The notes below the pieces were generated by a model, which had not been told where the DNA came from, did not search any database, and saw only the letters and a list, made by a program, of their open reading frames with translations. A stretch of DNA of 64,000 nucleotides from an uncultured Lachnospiraceae bacterium (GTDB taxonomy: Bacteria > Bacillota > Clostridia > Lachnospirales > Lachnospiraceae): positions 1 through 64,000 of the forward strand of contig CAJUBE010000004.1 of assembly GCA_910584725.1 (NCBI GenBank). Direction: 5' to 3'. Shown here one piece after another: positions 31,211-40,558 of this stretch (positions within the stretch are counted from its first letter, which is position 1; the number at the start of each line of letters is the position of its first letter). The translations under genes and the position numbers were made by a program.

Positions 31211-31828
31211 TCAGATATTGATCCCCAGCGCCGCTAACATCCTGCCATATGAATCCAGATCAGGAATCAGGATAAAATATCCGTCCAACACCATCTCATC
31301 AAAAAACTGCGTCTGAATCATCAACATCCTGTCGCCGAGAGCGGCAAACTCTATCGCCGGTACGCTCAAAATCGCTCCTGCCATATCCACCGTCAGATCC
31401 GGCACGGAAGGATAGATCGCCAGATTCGTGATGCTCGACAGGGAATTTAAGTAAGAGCCCGTGATTATGTTTCCCACCTCTTTCAGTGCGGAAAATTCCA
31501 TTTCCGAGAACTCTTCGCCCTCCGACTCCATCCCCATCAATTTGCCGACCAGATGCTTTGCCGCCGCCTTCTCCAACAGAAACATGATGCTGCCCTTGAT
31601 ATCGCCCTCGATGCCAAGGTAGATACCCGCCATGACCGTCTCCTCGCCGACCATGGCCTCGCCCAGCTCCTTAAACTCCAGGAGCTGCACCTTGGGAACC
31701 GCCATATCCACCTTACACTGCATCATCTGCGCCAAAGCCGTGGTCGCATTTCCGGCGCCGATATTACCTAACTCTCTCAGAACGTCGAAATATTCATTTG
31801 ACATTTCGTCTAAACTGATTTCGCCCAC
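31211..31828 (-). CDS. cheC: CheY-P phosphatase CheC
   Basis: CheC dephosphorylates CheY-P and works with CheD in adaptation. The 205-residue protein has two pseudo-repeats, each with the acidic and Asn residues of the active site: first in DVLRELGNIGAGNATTAL, second in FSALKEVGNIITGSYLNSL. This two-site form is CheC, not CheX. It starts with GTG (31828) after AGGAG. It follows cheW by 11 bases and precedes cheD. Confidence 0.95.
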   Translation of the reverse strand: MGEISLDEMSNEYFDVLRELGNIGAGNATTALAQMMQCKVDMAVPKVQLLEFKELGEAMVGEETVMAGIYLGIEGDIKGSIMFLLEKAAAKHLVGKLMGMESEGEEFSEMEFSALKEVGNIITGSYLNSLSSITNLAIYPSVPDLTVDMAGAILSVPAIEFAALGDRMLMIQTQFFDEMVLDGYFILIPDLDSYGRMLAALGINI

Positions 31829-31839
31829 TATCGCTCCTC

Positions 31840-32301
31840 CTATACACTTTCCAGAACAACCGCATTCAAATCGAGCAGGGAGATCAGCCCCCCGTCGCTC
31901 TTTCCGACTCCGCAGAGGAAGTTTGCCTTCTCATCCTTCGAGTCATAAGCCACTTTCTCAATTCTTTCGTTTTCCAGCGTCACAACCTCTCTGACCTCAT
32001 CCACGATCACGCCGATGGTTCCCTGCTGCTCCAGCTTCAGAATGATAATTCTGCTGGACTTGGTCTCCACATCCTTCTCCAGCCCCATCTTGATGCGGAT
32101 GCTCATAACGGGAATGACCTCGCCGCGCAGGTTAATCACGCCCTTTAAATATTCGTCCACCTTCGGCACTCTGGTAATGTGCTGCATTCTTACGATATTG
32201 TCTATGTATTTGATGTCGATGCCATACTGCTCGTCGCCGAGCTTTATCACGATAAACTGTGTGGTTTCTCCCACCGGTCTTAATTCCTCTACTTCATTCA
32301 T
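31840..32301 (-). CDS. cheW: Chemotaxis coupling protein CheW
   Basis: CheW links receptors to the CheA kinase. The 153-residue protein is a single CheW domain with the expected QFIVIKLGDEQYGIDI start, VPKVDEYLKGVINLRGEVIP core, IGVIVDEVREV and a final glycine-bearing segment GLISLLDL. GGGAGG lies 8 bases before the ATG. It follows cheA by 19 bases. Confidence 0.97.
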   Translation of the reverse strand: MNEVEELRPVGETTQFIVIKLGDEQYGIDIKYIDNIVRMQHITRVPKVDEYLKGVINLRGEVIPVMSIRIKMGLEKDVETKSSRIIILKLEQQGTIGVIVDEVREVVTLENERIEKVAYDSKDEKANFLCGVGKSDGGLISLLDLNAVVLESV

Positions 32302-32320
32302 GCTCTCTTCCTCCCTCTTA

Positions 32321-34435
32321 TCAGATCAATGCGTTGGCATCCAGAATCAGCGCCACTTCACCGTCGCCGAGAACCGTTGCGCCGCTGATAATCTTGCACT
32401 TGCTGATATATTTGCCGAGTGACTTGATAACAATCTCCTGCTGTCCGATCAGTTCATCCACCACAAGACCCGCCAGCTTATCGCCCTTCTTAACGACAAC
32501 CACAACGAGATTTTCCTCCGGCTCCTTCTTGCTGGGAATATCCAGAATCTCATTCAAGCGGATCAGCGGAATTACCAGATCACGCAGCTGAATCACTTCC
32601 TTCGCCTGTACCAGCTTCACATCACTGGGAAGAATATCCTCTATGGTCTGAATGGAGCCCAGCGCAATGGCGTACTTCTCATCGCCGATCTCCACCATCA
32701 GCGCCTGAATGATAGCCAGTGTGAGCGGCAGCCTGATCGTCCATGTGCTGCCCTCTCCGAGCTTGGATTTCACCTCCACCTCGCCACTCAGAGATTCGAT
32801 CATGGATTTCACCACATCCAAACCCACGCCCCGGCCCGACACATCCGACACTACCTTCGCGGTCGAGAAGCCCGCGTTGAACAGCAGATCAATGATCTCC
32901 TTCTCGCTCATGGCCTCGCCCTGCTCCGGGGTGATAACGCCGCGCTCTATCGCTTTGTTTTTCACTGCCTTTGTATCAATACCGTTACCGTCATCCCTCA
33001 CCTCGATGACAACGTTATTACCGTCCTGATAAGCGTCGAGGAAAATAGACCCGACCTCCGGCTTTCCTCTCTCCTTACGCACTGCAGCGGACTCCAGTCC
33101 GTGGTCTGCAGAGTTACGCAGCAGGTGCATCAGCGGGTCGCCGATCTGGTCTACCACGGTGCGGTCAAGCTCCGTCTCCTCACCGCTCATGTACAGCTCC
33201 ATCTTCTTACCCAGCTTCTTCTGCAGGTCGCGAACCATACGGGGGAACTTGTTCACCGTGCTCTCGATAGGCACCATCCTCACCTTCATGACCGACTCGT
33301 GAAGGGATGTGGTCACGCTCTCCAGATACTCGATCTGCTCGTTCACCGCCTGGCTGGAATTGCCCGACATAGCGGATGCCGACACCAGAGAGTTCTTCGC
33401 GATAATCAGCTCGCTGACCAGATTCATCAGCGTATCCAGCTTCTCGATATCCACTCTGACAGTCCGATTTACCACCGGCTTGTTCACAGGCGCCTTCTTC
33501 GCCGCCGGAGCGGGTGTAGGTGCAGGTGTCTGTGCCGCCTCTGCCGGAGCCGCCGGTGTTTCCGCGGGTGCCTGCGCCGTCTCTGCCGGAGCCGCCGAAA
33601 CAGGCTCTGCCGTCTCTGCCGCATGAGATTCCTCCAGCTCCACCGCTCCCACATCATCCAGATTCATCACGCTGCCGGTGACTTCCTCTATCTCGGATAC
33701 GCTTCTGGCCGCTGTCAGAACCTCTTCCAAATCCGCCTCAGAGACAATAATCAGGCTGAAGTGCAAATCAAACTTCTCGTCCTCGATATCCTGAGAGGAA
33801 GGATCGGAAACAATGATTTCACTTGTCTCCTCGATTGCCTTAAACACCAGGAACGCTCTTGCCGCCTTCAAAATGCAGGACTCCTGTACCTTTACGGTCA
33901 GCCCGTAAACGCTCTTGCCCTGTTTGATCGCCTCGCTCAGCACATTCTGCTGGCTCTCATTCAGCTTGATCCCCGCAAAGCCGCCGCCCGCTGCCGGGGC
34001 CGCCGCCTGCTTCTCGGGTGCCTGCGCCGCCGCCGCGGAATCGTCACCGGAGCCGCCGCTCATAATATCATTTAACCTCTTAATCAGCGCGCCGTTATCG
34101 TTGGTACCTTCATCGGAGCTTTCCCTGATGTTGGTGTTATACTCCTCCAGCGCATCCAGACACTGGAACAGCACGTCGATCATATCCGCCTTCACTTTAA
34201 TCGTGCCGTTTCTCACTTCGGAGAAAACGTTCTCCATATCATGAGTCAGGGTCTGCATCCTCTTATAGCCCATGGTTCCCGCCATCCCCTTTAAGGAATG
34301 GGCCGCACGGAAGATCTCATTGATCGTATCCATGTTCTCCGGATCCTGCTCCAAAGAGAGAATCTGCGTATTTAGACTCTGCAGATGTTCATTGGTTTCA
34401 TCAAGGAAAATCTCAAGATACTGGCTTACATCCAT
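32321..34435 (-). CDS. cheA: Chemotaxis histidine kinase CheA
   Basis: CheA autophosphorylates and passes the phosphate to CheY and CheB. The 704-residue protein shows the P1 domain with AAHSLKG (His46), a P2 docking domain (about 165-260), a Pro/Ala-rich linker (about 285-320), P3 dimerisation helices (VDIEKLDTLMNLVSELIIAKNSL, cited in part as LDTLMNLVSELI), the P4 ATPase with N box LLRNSADHGLE, G boxes VRDDGNGID and GRGVGLDVV, and a C-terminal P5 CheW-like domain. Catalytic boxes are all present. The gene follows cheB with a one-base gap. Confidence 0.97.
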   Translation of the reverse strand: MDVSQYLEIFLDETNEHLQSLNTQILSLEQDPENMDTINEIFRAAHSLKGMAGTMGYKRMQTLTHDMENVFSEVRNGTIKVKADMIDVLFQCLDALEEYNTNIRESSDEGTNDNGALIKRLNDIMSGGSGDDSAAAAQAPEKQAAAPAAGGGFAGIKLNESQQNVLSEAIKQGKSVYGLTVKVQESCILKAARAFLVFKAIEETSEIIVSDPSSQDIEDEKFDLHFSLIIVSEADLEEVLTAARSVSEIEEVTGSVMNLDDVGAVELEESHAAETAEPVSAAPAETAQAPAETPAAPAEAAQTPAPTPAPAAKKAPVNKPVVNRTVRVDIEKLDTLMNLVSELIIAKNSLVSASAMSGNSSQAVNEQIEYLESVTTSLHESVMKVRMVPIESTVNKFPRMVRDLQKKLGKKMELYMSGEETELDRTVVDQIGDPLMHLLRNSADHGLESAAVRKERGKPEVGSIFLDAYQDGNNVVIEVRDDGNGIDTKAVKNKAIERGVITPEQGEAMSEKEIIDLLFNAGFSTAKVVSDVSGRGVGLDVVKSMIESLSGEVEVKSKLGEGSTWTIRLPLTLAIIQALMVEIGDEKYAIALGSIQTIEDILPSDVKLVQAKEVIQLRDLVIPLIRLNEILDIPSKKEPEENLVVVVVKKGDKLAGLVVDELIGQQEIVIKSLGKYISKCKIISGATVLGDGEVALILDANALI

Positions 34436-34436
34436 A

Positions 34437-35555
34437 TTATTTTACCCCCACGTTTGTCGTGATTTCCTGCGCAATCTGCTCCAGCGGCACAATCTGATCC
34501 GCCAGTCCCGCGTTCACGGCGCTCTTCGGCATACCGTACACAGCGCATGTACTTGCCTCCTGGACAATCACATGTATTTTCTTTTTCTCTTTCAGATGTT
34601 GGATTCCTTCCGTACCGTCCGCTCCCATCCCCGTCATCACGACACATACGATCCTGTCAAATCTGCTGTCTATCAGGGATTCATACATGTAATTCGCGCA
34701 GGGCTTTACGCCTTCCCGCGACGGTTCGTCCGAATAGTGAATCGTATACTTACCCGACATATTCAGAATATTCAGGTGCTTGCCGCCCATGGACACATAC
34801 ACGCAGCCCGGCATAAGCACATCGCCCTCCGCCGCCTCTTTCACGGTGACCTCGCTCAGAGCATTCAGCCGTTCCGCCAGAGACGCCGTAAAACCTGCCG
34901 GCATATGCTGTACCACCACAACGGGTACCTTCAAATTCGCCGGAAGCTTCGGAATCACCGCCTGCAAAGCCTTGGGGCCGCCCGTGGAGCTTGCCAGCGC
35001 CACAATCTGGGTTCCCGGATTGTAAACCGCCCTTCCCGAAGGCGGCGCCTTCTTCTCCACAGCCGGAGCCGCTCCCGTCCTGCCGGCAATGTTTCTCGCC
35101 GCTCCGGAAGACACCGTCTGCGCTGCCGGAGCGGGCGTCTGTGCCGGAGCCGGATAGTCCAAATCCGTCACCGCGGCAAGAATCCGCAGCAGGCCCTGAC
35201 TGAAAGAACCGTTGCGACAGTCAAGCGCACTGGTAGGCTTGTGAATAAAATCCAACGCGCCCAGCTCCAGCGCGTCCAGCGTAACCTTCGCGCCGTCCGC
35301 AGTATCCGTGCTCGCCATAATGATCTTCGCCGTGATCTTACGCTTCTGCAGCTCCTTCAAGAGTTCCAGACCGTTCATCTGCGGCATATTCACGTCCAGC
35401 ACTACCGCGTCGTAGGTTTTTCTGCTGAGAAGAGCCAGCGCGTCCAGACCGTTTACTGCCCTGTCCTGTACTCGGAATCGCTTATCTGATTCAATTATAT
35501 CACAGAGCACTCTTCTCATGAGTGCAGAGTCGTCAACTAGCAATATATTTTTCAT
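34437..35555 (-). CDS. cheB: Chemotaxis protein-glutamate methylesterase CheB
   Basis: CheB removes receptor methyl groups after activation by CheA. The 372-residue protein has a receiver domain with VDDS and phospho-Asp54 (VVLDVNMPQ), a Pro/Ala-rich linker (about 133-175) and an esterase domain with the triad Ser (SSTGGP, about 189-190), His217 (VQHMPAG) and Asp313 (MTGMGADG). GGAGG lies 5 bases before the ATG. The matching methyltransferase cheR is not in this window. Confidence 0.97.
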   Translation of the reverse strand: MKNILLVDDSALMRRVLCDIIESDKRFRVQDRAVNGLDALALLSRKTYDAVVLDVNMPQMNGLELLKELQKRKITAKIIMASTDTADGAKVTLDALELGALDFIHKPTSALDCRNGSFSQGLLRILAAVTDLDYPAPAQTPAPAAQTVSSGAARNIAGRTGAAPAVEKKAPPSGRAVYNPGTQIVALASSTGGPKALQAVIPKLPANLKVPVVVVQHMPAGFTASLAERLNALSEVTVKEAAEGDVLMPGCVYVSMGGKHLNILNMSGKYTIHYSDEPSREGVKPCANYMYESLIDSRFDRIVCVVMTGMGADGTEGIQHLKEKKKIHVIVQEASTCAVYGMPKSAVNAGLADQIVPLEQIAQEITTNVGVK

Positions 35556-35572
35556 TTTCTACCTCCGGCAGA

Positions 35573-36301
35573 TCAGCCACCCGTTTTTCTCTGGGTTTTC
35601 CTCGCCTCATCAAAAATATACTGAATGATTTCCTCCCTGTCCTGAGGATCCACATTAACATACTGTACACGATGGTCAAACACGCCCGGCTCCTTCTCCA
35701 GCTCGTTCACCGCCAGAACCTTCCCCACAAGCCGGTATTCCTTCTCCCTGCCCTCAATCTGCAGATGATACTTGCACAGAATCAGACTGTTCACCTCGTA
35801 GGCGTAGTATGCCACAAACCTGAGCCCGCCGCCGCTGATATCCACAATCACGCTGCTCTTTAGGGGAAGAGCCGGCAGCAGTTCCTCCTGCGCCGCAATC
35901 GCGATCTCCTCCTCCTCGCCGAGCTGCCTGGAATCCATCTCCAGCGCGCAGCTAAACCGGTAATACTCGCGTCTCTGATAGTTGCGCAGATTGCTCGTCA
36001 GATCCATCACCAGCACATACTGCCCGTTAAGCCTGTAGCGGTCCGCCACCTTCGCAGTACACTGGTAAACGACGTTGTCCCCGTAAAAATACATATCGTA
36101 CTCGCCGCCCACCGGCAGAAGAATCAGTTTCCCGTCCTCGATCGGCATGGCAACCTCCACACGGTTCTCCGTCAGTACCTTAAGCACCCGGCTCCGATGG
36201 GCTTTTCGCCGCCTGCTGTCTTCCGGTTCCTGCTCTCTGCCTATCGCTTTGAGTTCTACCTCTCCCCCCGGCAGCGCGTACTTTGATAAAATTCCTGACA
36301 T
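35573..36301 (-). CDS. YcgR-like PilZ-domain protein (cyclic di-GMP effector)
   Basis: This 242-residue protein has an N-terminal YcgR-type beta domain (about 1-105) and a C-terminal PilZ domain. The c-di-GMP site is visible as YQRREYYRFSC (RxxxR motif, about 108-118) and VDISGGGLRF (D/NxSxxG motif). Such proteins bind the flagellar motor and slow or bias it when c-di-GMP rises; DgrA/YpfA of Bacillus is an example. The gene lies between flhG and cheB, where YcgR homologues are often found in Clostridia. GGGAGG precedes the ATG. Confidence 0.88.
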   Translation of the reverse strand: MSGILSKYALPGGEVELKAIGREQEPEDSRRRKAHRSRVLKVLTENRVEVAMPIEDGKLILLPVGGEYDMYFYGDNVVYQCTAKVADRYRLNGQYVLVMDLTSNLRNYQRREYYRFSCALEMDSRQLGEEEEIAIAAQEELLPALPLKSSVIVDISGGGLRFVAYYAYEVNSLILCKYHLQIEGREKEYRLVGKVLAVNELEKEPGVFDHRVQYVNVDPQDREEIIQYIFDEARKTQRKTGG

Positions 36302-36323
36302 GTCCTGCCACCTCCCGGCCGCC

Positions 36324-37199
36324 TTATTTTCCTGTCATGATATGGGAAAAGAACGCCGCCATACCACGCCTCGGAATGCTTTTGTTACTCTCCTTATTCA
36401 TCAGCTTCGCCGCTATGATCTCATAGGCGATGGCCGATCTTGCCCTGGGATTGTCTAGAGACACCGGCATCTGCTGCATCACGGCCTTCGCCAGCATCTG
36501 ATCCTGCGGTATCATCCCCAGATAAGAGATCGGCACATTCAGATACCGCTCCACCACCGTCTCCAGCTTTGCGTAGAGCGCCAGCGCCTCCTGCTCTCCC
36601 GACACCTTGTTGGCCAGCACCTTCACCTGCGTCCTCTCCGCCCTATAGCGCGGATGACGGCCAAGCGCCTTGAGAAGCGAATAGGAATCCGTGATCGAAG
36701 TCGGCTCCGGCGTGGTCACCAGAAGAATCTCGCCGCTGGCCACCAGAAACTCCAGCACCGTGTCGGAAATCCCGGCCCCGGTATCCACGATAATGGTCTC
36801 CGCCATCTCGTCCAGCTCCGCCAGATTGTCAATAATCGTTCCCAGATTGTCCTTATCCAGATTTGACATGCCCGTGATCCCTGAGCCGCCCGATATAAAG
36901 CCTACGTCCATGGGCCCCCAGGTGACGATATCTCTGATGCCTTTGCCCTGATAAATTAAATCACACAAGTTATGTTTAGGCACCGCCCCGAACATGATCT
37001 CTATGTTGGCGAGCCCGAAATCCGCATCCAGTATAATCACCTTCTGCCCCATTTTGCGAAACTGGATGGCAAGATTGATGGCCGTGTTCGATTTTCCCAC
37101 GCCCCCCTTGCCGCTCGTGACGGTGATGACTCTGGCCAGAGGACGCTTCGGCGGAGCGCTGCCCTTTATTATCCTTCTCAGTTGTTCAGCCTGATCCAT
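36324..37199 (-). CDS. flhG: MinD-like ATPase FlhG (YlxH), flagellar number regulator
   Basis: FlhG is a ParA/MinD-type ATPase that controls number and place of flagella with FlhF and binds FliM/FliY. The 291-residue protein has a deviant Walker A SGKGGVGKSN (29-38), the VIILDADFGLANIEI switch and IIVDTGAGIS Walker B region, and ends with a basic/hydrophobic helix that may bind membrane. It begins with MDQAEQLRRI, the N-terminal motif that stimulates FlhF. AGGAGGAGG lies before the ATG. Confidence 0.95.
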   Translation of the reverse strand: MDQAEQLRRIIKGSAPPKRPLARVITVTSGKGGVGKSNTAINLAIQFRKMGQKVIILDADFGLANIEIMFGAVPKHNLCDLIYQGKGIRDIVTWGPMDVGFISGGSGITGMSNLDKDNLGTIIDNLAELDEMAETIIVDTGAGISDTVLEFLVASGEILLVTTPEPTSITDSYSLLKALGRHPRYRAERTQVKVLANKVSGEQEALALYAKLETVVERYLNVPISYLGMIPQDQMLAKAVMQQMPVSLDNPRARSAIAYEIIAAKLMNKESNKSIPRRGMAAFFSHIMTGK

Positions 37200-37227
37200 T
37201 AGGCCTCCTCCTTAGTTTTACCTCCGG

Positions 37228-38466
37228 TCAGTTCTTCCCTCCAAGCAGTCTCTTGACCGTCTTCTGCGGATTAAAATCCTCAATATCGTCCGGCACATTC
37301 TGCCCGTATGTCACATAGGACAGCGACGCGCCCGTATAAAGCCGCAGATTCAAAAGATTTCCCAGCGTCGTCGTCTCGTCTAACTTCGTGAAAATCAGCT
37401 TGTAATCCGCCATCTCCTTGTAGGAATCCGCTATGCTGATCAGATCCTTGTACTTCGTCGTAGCGCTTAAGACAAGATGCACCTCGCTCTCCACCCTGTC
37501 GTCCACGGAATGTATAATATTACGCATGTTATCTTTCTGTGTCGTATTCTGGTGGGAATGCCCCGCCGTATCAATCAAAATATAGTCATAGTCCTTAAAG
37601 TCTTCCAGCGCCTTGTTGATTTCCTCCACCGTATAGATGACGCGGAACGGCACCTCCAGAATATTCGCGTAGGTGCGAAGCTGCTCCGCCGCGGCGATGC
37701 GGTAAGTGTCCGCCGTCAGAAGCGCCACCTTCTTTTTCTCGTCCACGCGGAACTTCGAGGCGATCTTGGCGATCGTGGTGGTCTTCCCGACGCCTGTGGG
37801 ACCGATAAAGAACACCAGCTTGATACCGCTTGACGCCGGCTCTATGCCGCTCGGCTTGCCGAATTTGAGGATCATCTTCTGATAAATATTCGCCAGCGCA
37901 TAGTCAAAGGGAATATTCGGCTTATTGATCAGTTCGATCTCATCCATGATCTCTCTGGCGTACTTTTCATCCACCTCGTTCTCCAGCATGGTGTCGTGCA
38001 GAAGGTGCATGAATTTGTCCGTCTCCGTCTCTTCCTTTTCTTCCTCCCTGGGCTCTTCCTTCTCCTCCTCGGGCTTTTGAAGCTGCTGCTCTAAGAGCGA
38101 CTGTAAACTGTCCAGCTTCTCTTCTATGGCGCTGTTATTTTCCCGTCTTTCTTTTATAACGCTGCTGTTATCCCTGTTATCCCGCTTCTCAGGCGTTTCA
38201 ATAACAGGTGTACTTTTAGCGGCTTCCTCCTCCTTATTCTGGCTGGAAGCAATCACGCTGTTGATGGCGGATACCGCCGCAGTCAGTTTTTCGCTCTCCT
38301 CCTCAAGCGCCACCGTGACCTCCATCATCGGCGATTTCAGAAACGCGAAAAGGCCCTTGTTTTTCACGGGCTTTACATTCATCACGACAACGCCTTCCCC
38401 CAATTCCGCTCTGGCGTTCTCGATCGCTTCCTTTTCGGTTTTCGCAGTAAATTTCTTAATTATCAT
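37228..38466 (-). CDS. flhF: SRP-family GTPase FlhF
   Basis: FlhF sets the place of flagellar assembly. The 412-residue protein has a basic N-terminal B domain (1-60), a charged Glu-rich linker (about 75-150), and an NG GTPase domain with G1 GPTGVGKTT (222-230), DTYRIAAAEQLRTYA and IDTAGHSHQN (G3). The G4-like element TKLDETT is also present. Its ATG overlaps the last base of flhA. The linker is longer and more acidic than in Bacillus FlhF (366 residues). Confidence 0.95.
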   Translation of the reverse strand: MIIKKFTAKTEKEAIENARAELGEGVVVMNVKPVKNKGLFAFLKSPMMEVTVALEEESEKLTAAVSAINSVIASSQNKEEEAAKSTPVIETPEKRDNRDNSSVIKERRENNSAIEEKLDSLQSLLEQQLQKPEEEKEEPREEEKEETETDKFMHLLHDTMLENEVDEKYAREIMDEIELINKPNIPFDYALANIYQKMILKFGKPSGIEPASSGIKLVFFIGPTGVGKTTTIAKIASKFRVDEKKKVALLTADTYRIAAAEQLRTYANILEVPFRVIYTVEEINKALEDFKDYDYILIDTAGHSHQNTTQKDNMRNIIHSVDDRVESEVHLVLSATTKYKDLISIADSYKEMADYKLIFTKLDETTTLGNLLNLRLYTGASLSYVTYGQNVPDDIEDFNPQKTVKRLLGGKN

Positions 38467-40508
38467 TATGCTGTCACCATCCCAACAGACTGTAATTCAA
38501 CGCTGGATTCCACCTCGTTGTAGGACACAACAACCAAATCCTTATAGTAGTCCTCCGTCAGCTTTTTAAAGTAAGCACGCACAATGGGGGAGGTAATCAC
38601 AAGCGGGATCTTTCCCAGATCCTCCAGCTTCTTGATCTCCACGCCGAGAGATTCCATGATGCTCTTGGTCTTCGCGGGATCGAGGGTCAGATATGCCCCC
38701 TGTTCCGTCTGCTTGACGCTTGCCATAATCTCCTGCTCCAGCTTCGGATCCAACGTCACCACGCTGGTGGTCTCGTTGGCCGGGAAGAACTTGCCAGAAA
38801 TCGCGCGTTTCAGGCTCTGTCTCACATACTCCGTCAAAATATCGGTATCTCTGGTGGTCGTCGCGTAATCCGCCAGGGTCTCGAATATTGTCAGCAGATC
38901 CCTGATGGAAATACCCTCTCTTAAGAGGTTCTGCAGCACCTTCTGTATCTCGCCGAGCCCCAGAAGCTTGGGCACCAGCTCCTCCACCAAGGAAGGATTG
39001 GATTCTTTTAAATTGTCTACCAGACTCTGTACATCCTGTCTCGTCAGAAGCTCGGATATGTACTGTCTGATAATCTCCGTCAGATGCGTCGCAATGATGG
39101 ACGGCGGATCCACCACGGTGTACCCCATGCTCTCCGCCCGTTCTCTCTGGCCCTCCGTAATCCAGATGGCCGGCAGATGGAAGGAAGGCTCGAAAGTCGG
39201 GATACCGGTAATCTCCTCCTCCACATAGCCCGGGTTCATAGCCATATAGTGATCGAAAAGAATCTCGCCCTCGCTGACCTGTACCCCTTTTATTTTAATA
39301 ATATATTGGTTCGGATTCAACTGTATGTTATCACGCAGACGAATAATCGGCACAACCGTACCGAGCTCCAGCGCGATCTGCCTTCTGATCATAACCACGC
39401 GGTCTAAGAGGTCGCCGCCCTGATTGACGTCCGCAAGCGGAATGATGCCGTAACCGAACTCCAGCTCAATAGGGTCTACCTGCAGAAGCGAAGTCACGTT
39501 CTCCGGCTGTCTGATCTCCTCCGCCGCCGCTTCCTCCTCGTCCGCCTCGTGCTCGATCACGGCGGTCTCTATCGTGCCGGCCATCACTCTGCCGACCACC
39601 ACAAACAACAGGCCGATTCCCACGAACACCACCGGATTCAAAGGGGTGACAATGCCCAGGAAAGCCAAAACCGCGCCCACCAGATACAGAACCTTGGGCG
39701 TGCCGAAGAGCTGGCTGATCAGAACCGTACCGAAATCCGCCTCCTTGGAACCCTTCGTCACAAGAATACCTGTGGCGAGAGAGATCAGAAGAGACGGGAT
39801 CTGGCTCACCAGACCGTCACCGATGGTAAGAATCGTGTATTTGCTCAGCGCCTCCGTCATCTCCAGCCCCTGCCGCAGCACACCGAAAGCGATACCGCCC
39901 ACGATATTGATGAAGGTGATTACCAGACCCGCGGTGGCGTCTCCCTTCACGTACTTCACGGCACCGTCCATGGAACCGAAGAAAGAAGCTTCTTCCTGAA
40001 TCTTTTCTCTGCGCTTCTTCGCCTCCTCGTCCGTGATGGCCCCGGTGTTTAAGTCCGCGTCGATAGCCATCTGCTTACCGGGCATTGCGTCCAGCGTAAA
40101 TCTCGCCGTCACCTCAGCCACACGCTCGGAACCTTTGTTGATAATCATAAACTGCACAATAATCAGAATGATGAACACCAGAATACCGATGACAAGATCA
40201 CCGCCGCCCACGTACTCACCGAAAGTCTGTACCACGTTTCCGGCGTCGCCCTGGGACAGAATCAGTCTCGTTGAGGAGACGTTCAGCGCAATCCTGAAAA
40301 TGGTCGTGAAGAGCAGGATTGTCGGATAGAAAGACATCTGCAGCACTTCATTGGCAAACATACAGCCAAACATAATCGTAAAGGCGATCGCGATATTACA
40401 TGCCAGAAGGACATCCAAAAGACTGGATTTAATCGGAACGATCAGCATAATAAACGCCGCCAGCAGATATAAAGCAACGCCTACGTCTCCAATCCTAAGC
40501 TTCTGCAC
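38466..40508 (-). CDS. flhA: Flagellar export gate protein FlhA
   Basis: FlhA forms the nonameric ring of the type III export gate. The 680-residue protein has about eight membrane spans in the first 320 residues, including the FHIPEP-type loop (SERVAEVTARFTLDAMPGKQ followed by MAIDADLNTG), then a large cytoplasmic docking domain. It starts with GTG at 40508 after AGGAGGTGA. Order flhB-flhA-flhF is as in Bacillus. Confidence 0.97.
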   Translation of the reverse strand: MQKLRIGDVGVALYLLAAFIMLIVPIKSSLLDVLLACNIAIAFTIMFGCMFANEVLQMSFYPTILLFTTIFRIALNVSSTRLILSQGDAGNVVQTFGEYVGGGDLVIGILVFIILIIVQFMIINKGSERVAEVTARFTLDAMPGKQMAIDADLNTGAITDEEAKKRREKIQEEASFFGSMDGAVKYVKGDATAGLVITFINIVGGIAFGVLRQGLEMTEALSKYTILTIGDGLVSQIPSLLISLATGILVTKGSKEADFGTVLISQLFGTPKVLYLVGAVLAFLGIVTPLNPVVFVGIGLLFVVVGRVMAGTIETAVIEHEADEEEAAAEEIRQPENVTSLLQVDPIELEFGYGIIPLADVNQGGDLLDRVVMIRRQIALELGTVVPIIRLRDNIQLNPNQYIIKIKGVQVSEGEILFDHYMAMNPGYVEEEITGIPTFEPSFHLPAIWITEGQRERAESMGYTVVDPPSIIATHLTEIIRQYISELLTRQDVQSLVDNLKESNPSLVEELVPKLLGLGEIQKVLQNLLREGISIRDLLTIFETLADYATTTRDTDILTEYVRQSLKRAISGKFFPANETTSVVTLDPKLEQEIMASVKQTEQGAYLTLDPAKTKSIMESLGVEIKKLEDLGKIPLVITSPIVRAYFKKLTEDYYKDLVVVSYNEVESSVELQSVGMVTA

Positions 40509-40558
40509 CGCGAATCACCTCCTCTCATAAAATAGCGCTCGTTATATAACATGTATAC

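Noticed and set aside
34272..35489. A 405-codon open frame on the plus strand opposite cheB
   Set aside because: It is antisense to cheB, which has all catalytic residues; the Arg/His-rich translation has no domain.
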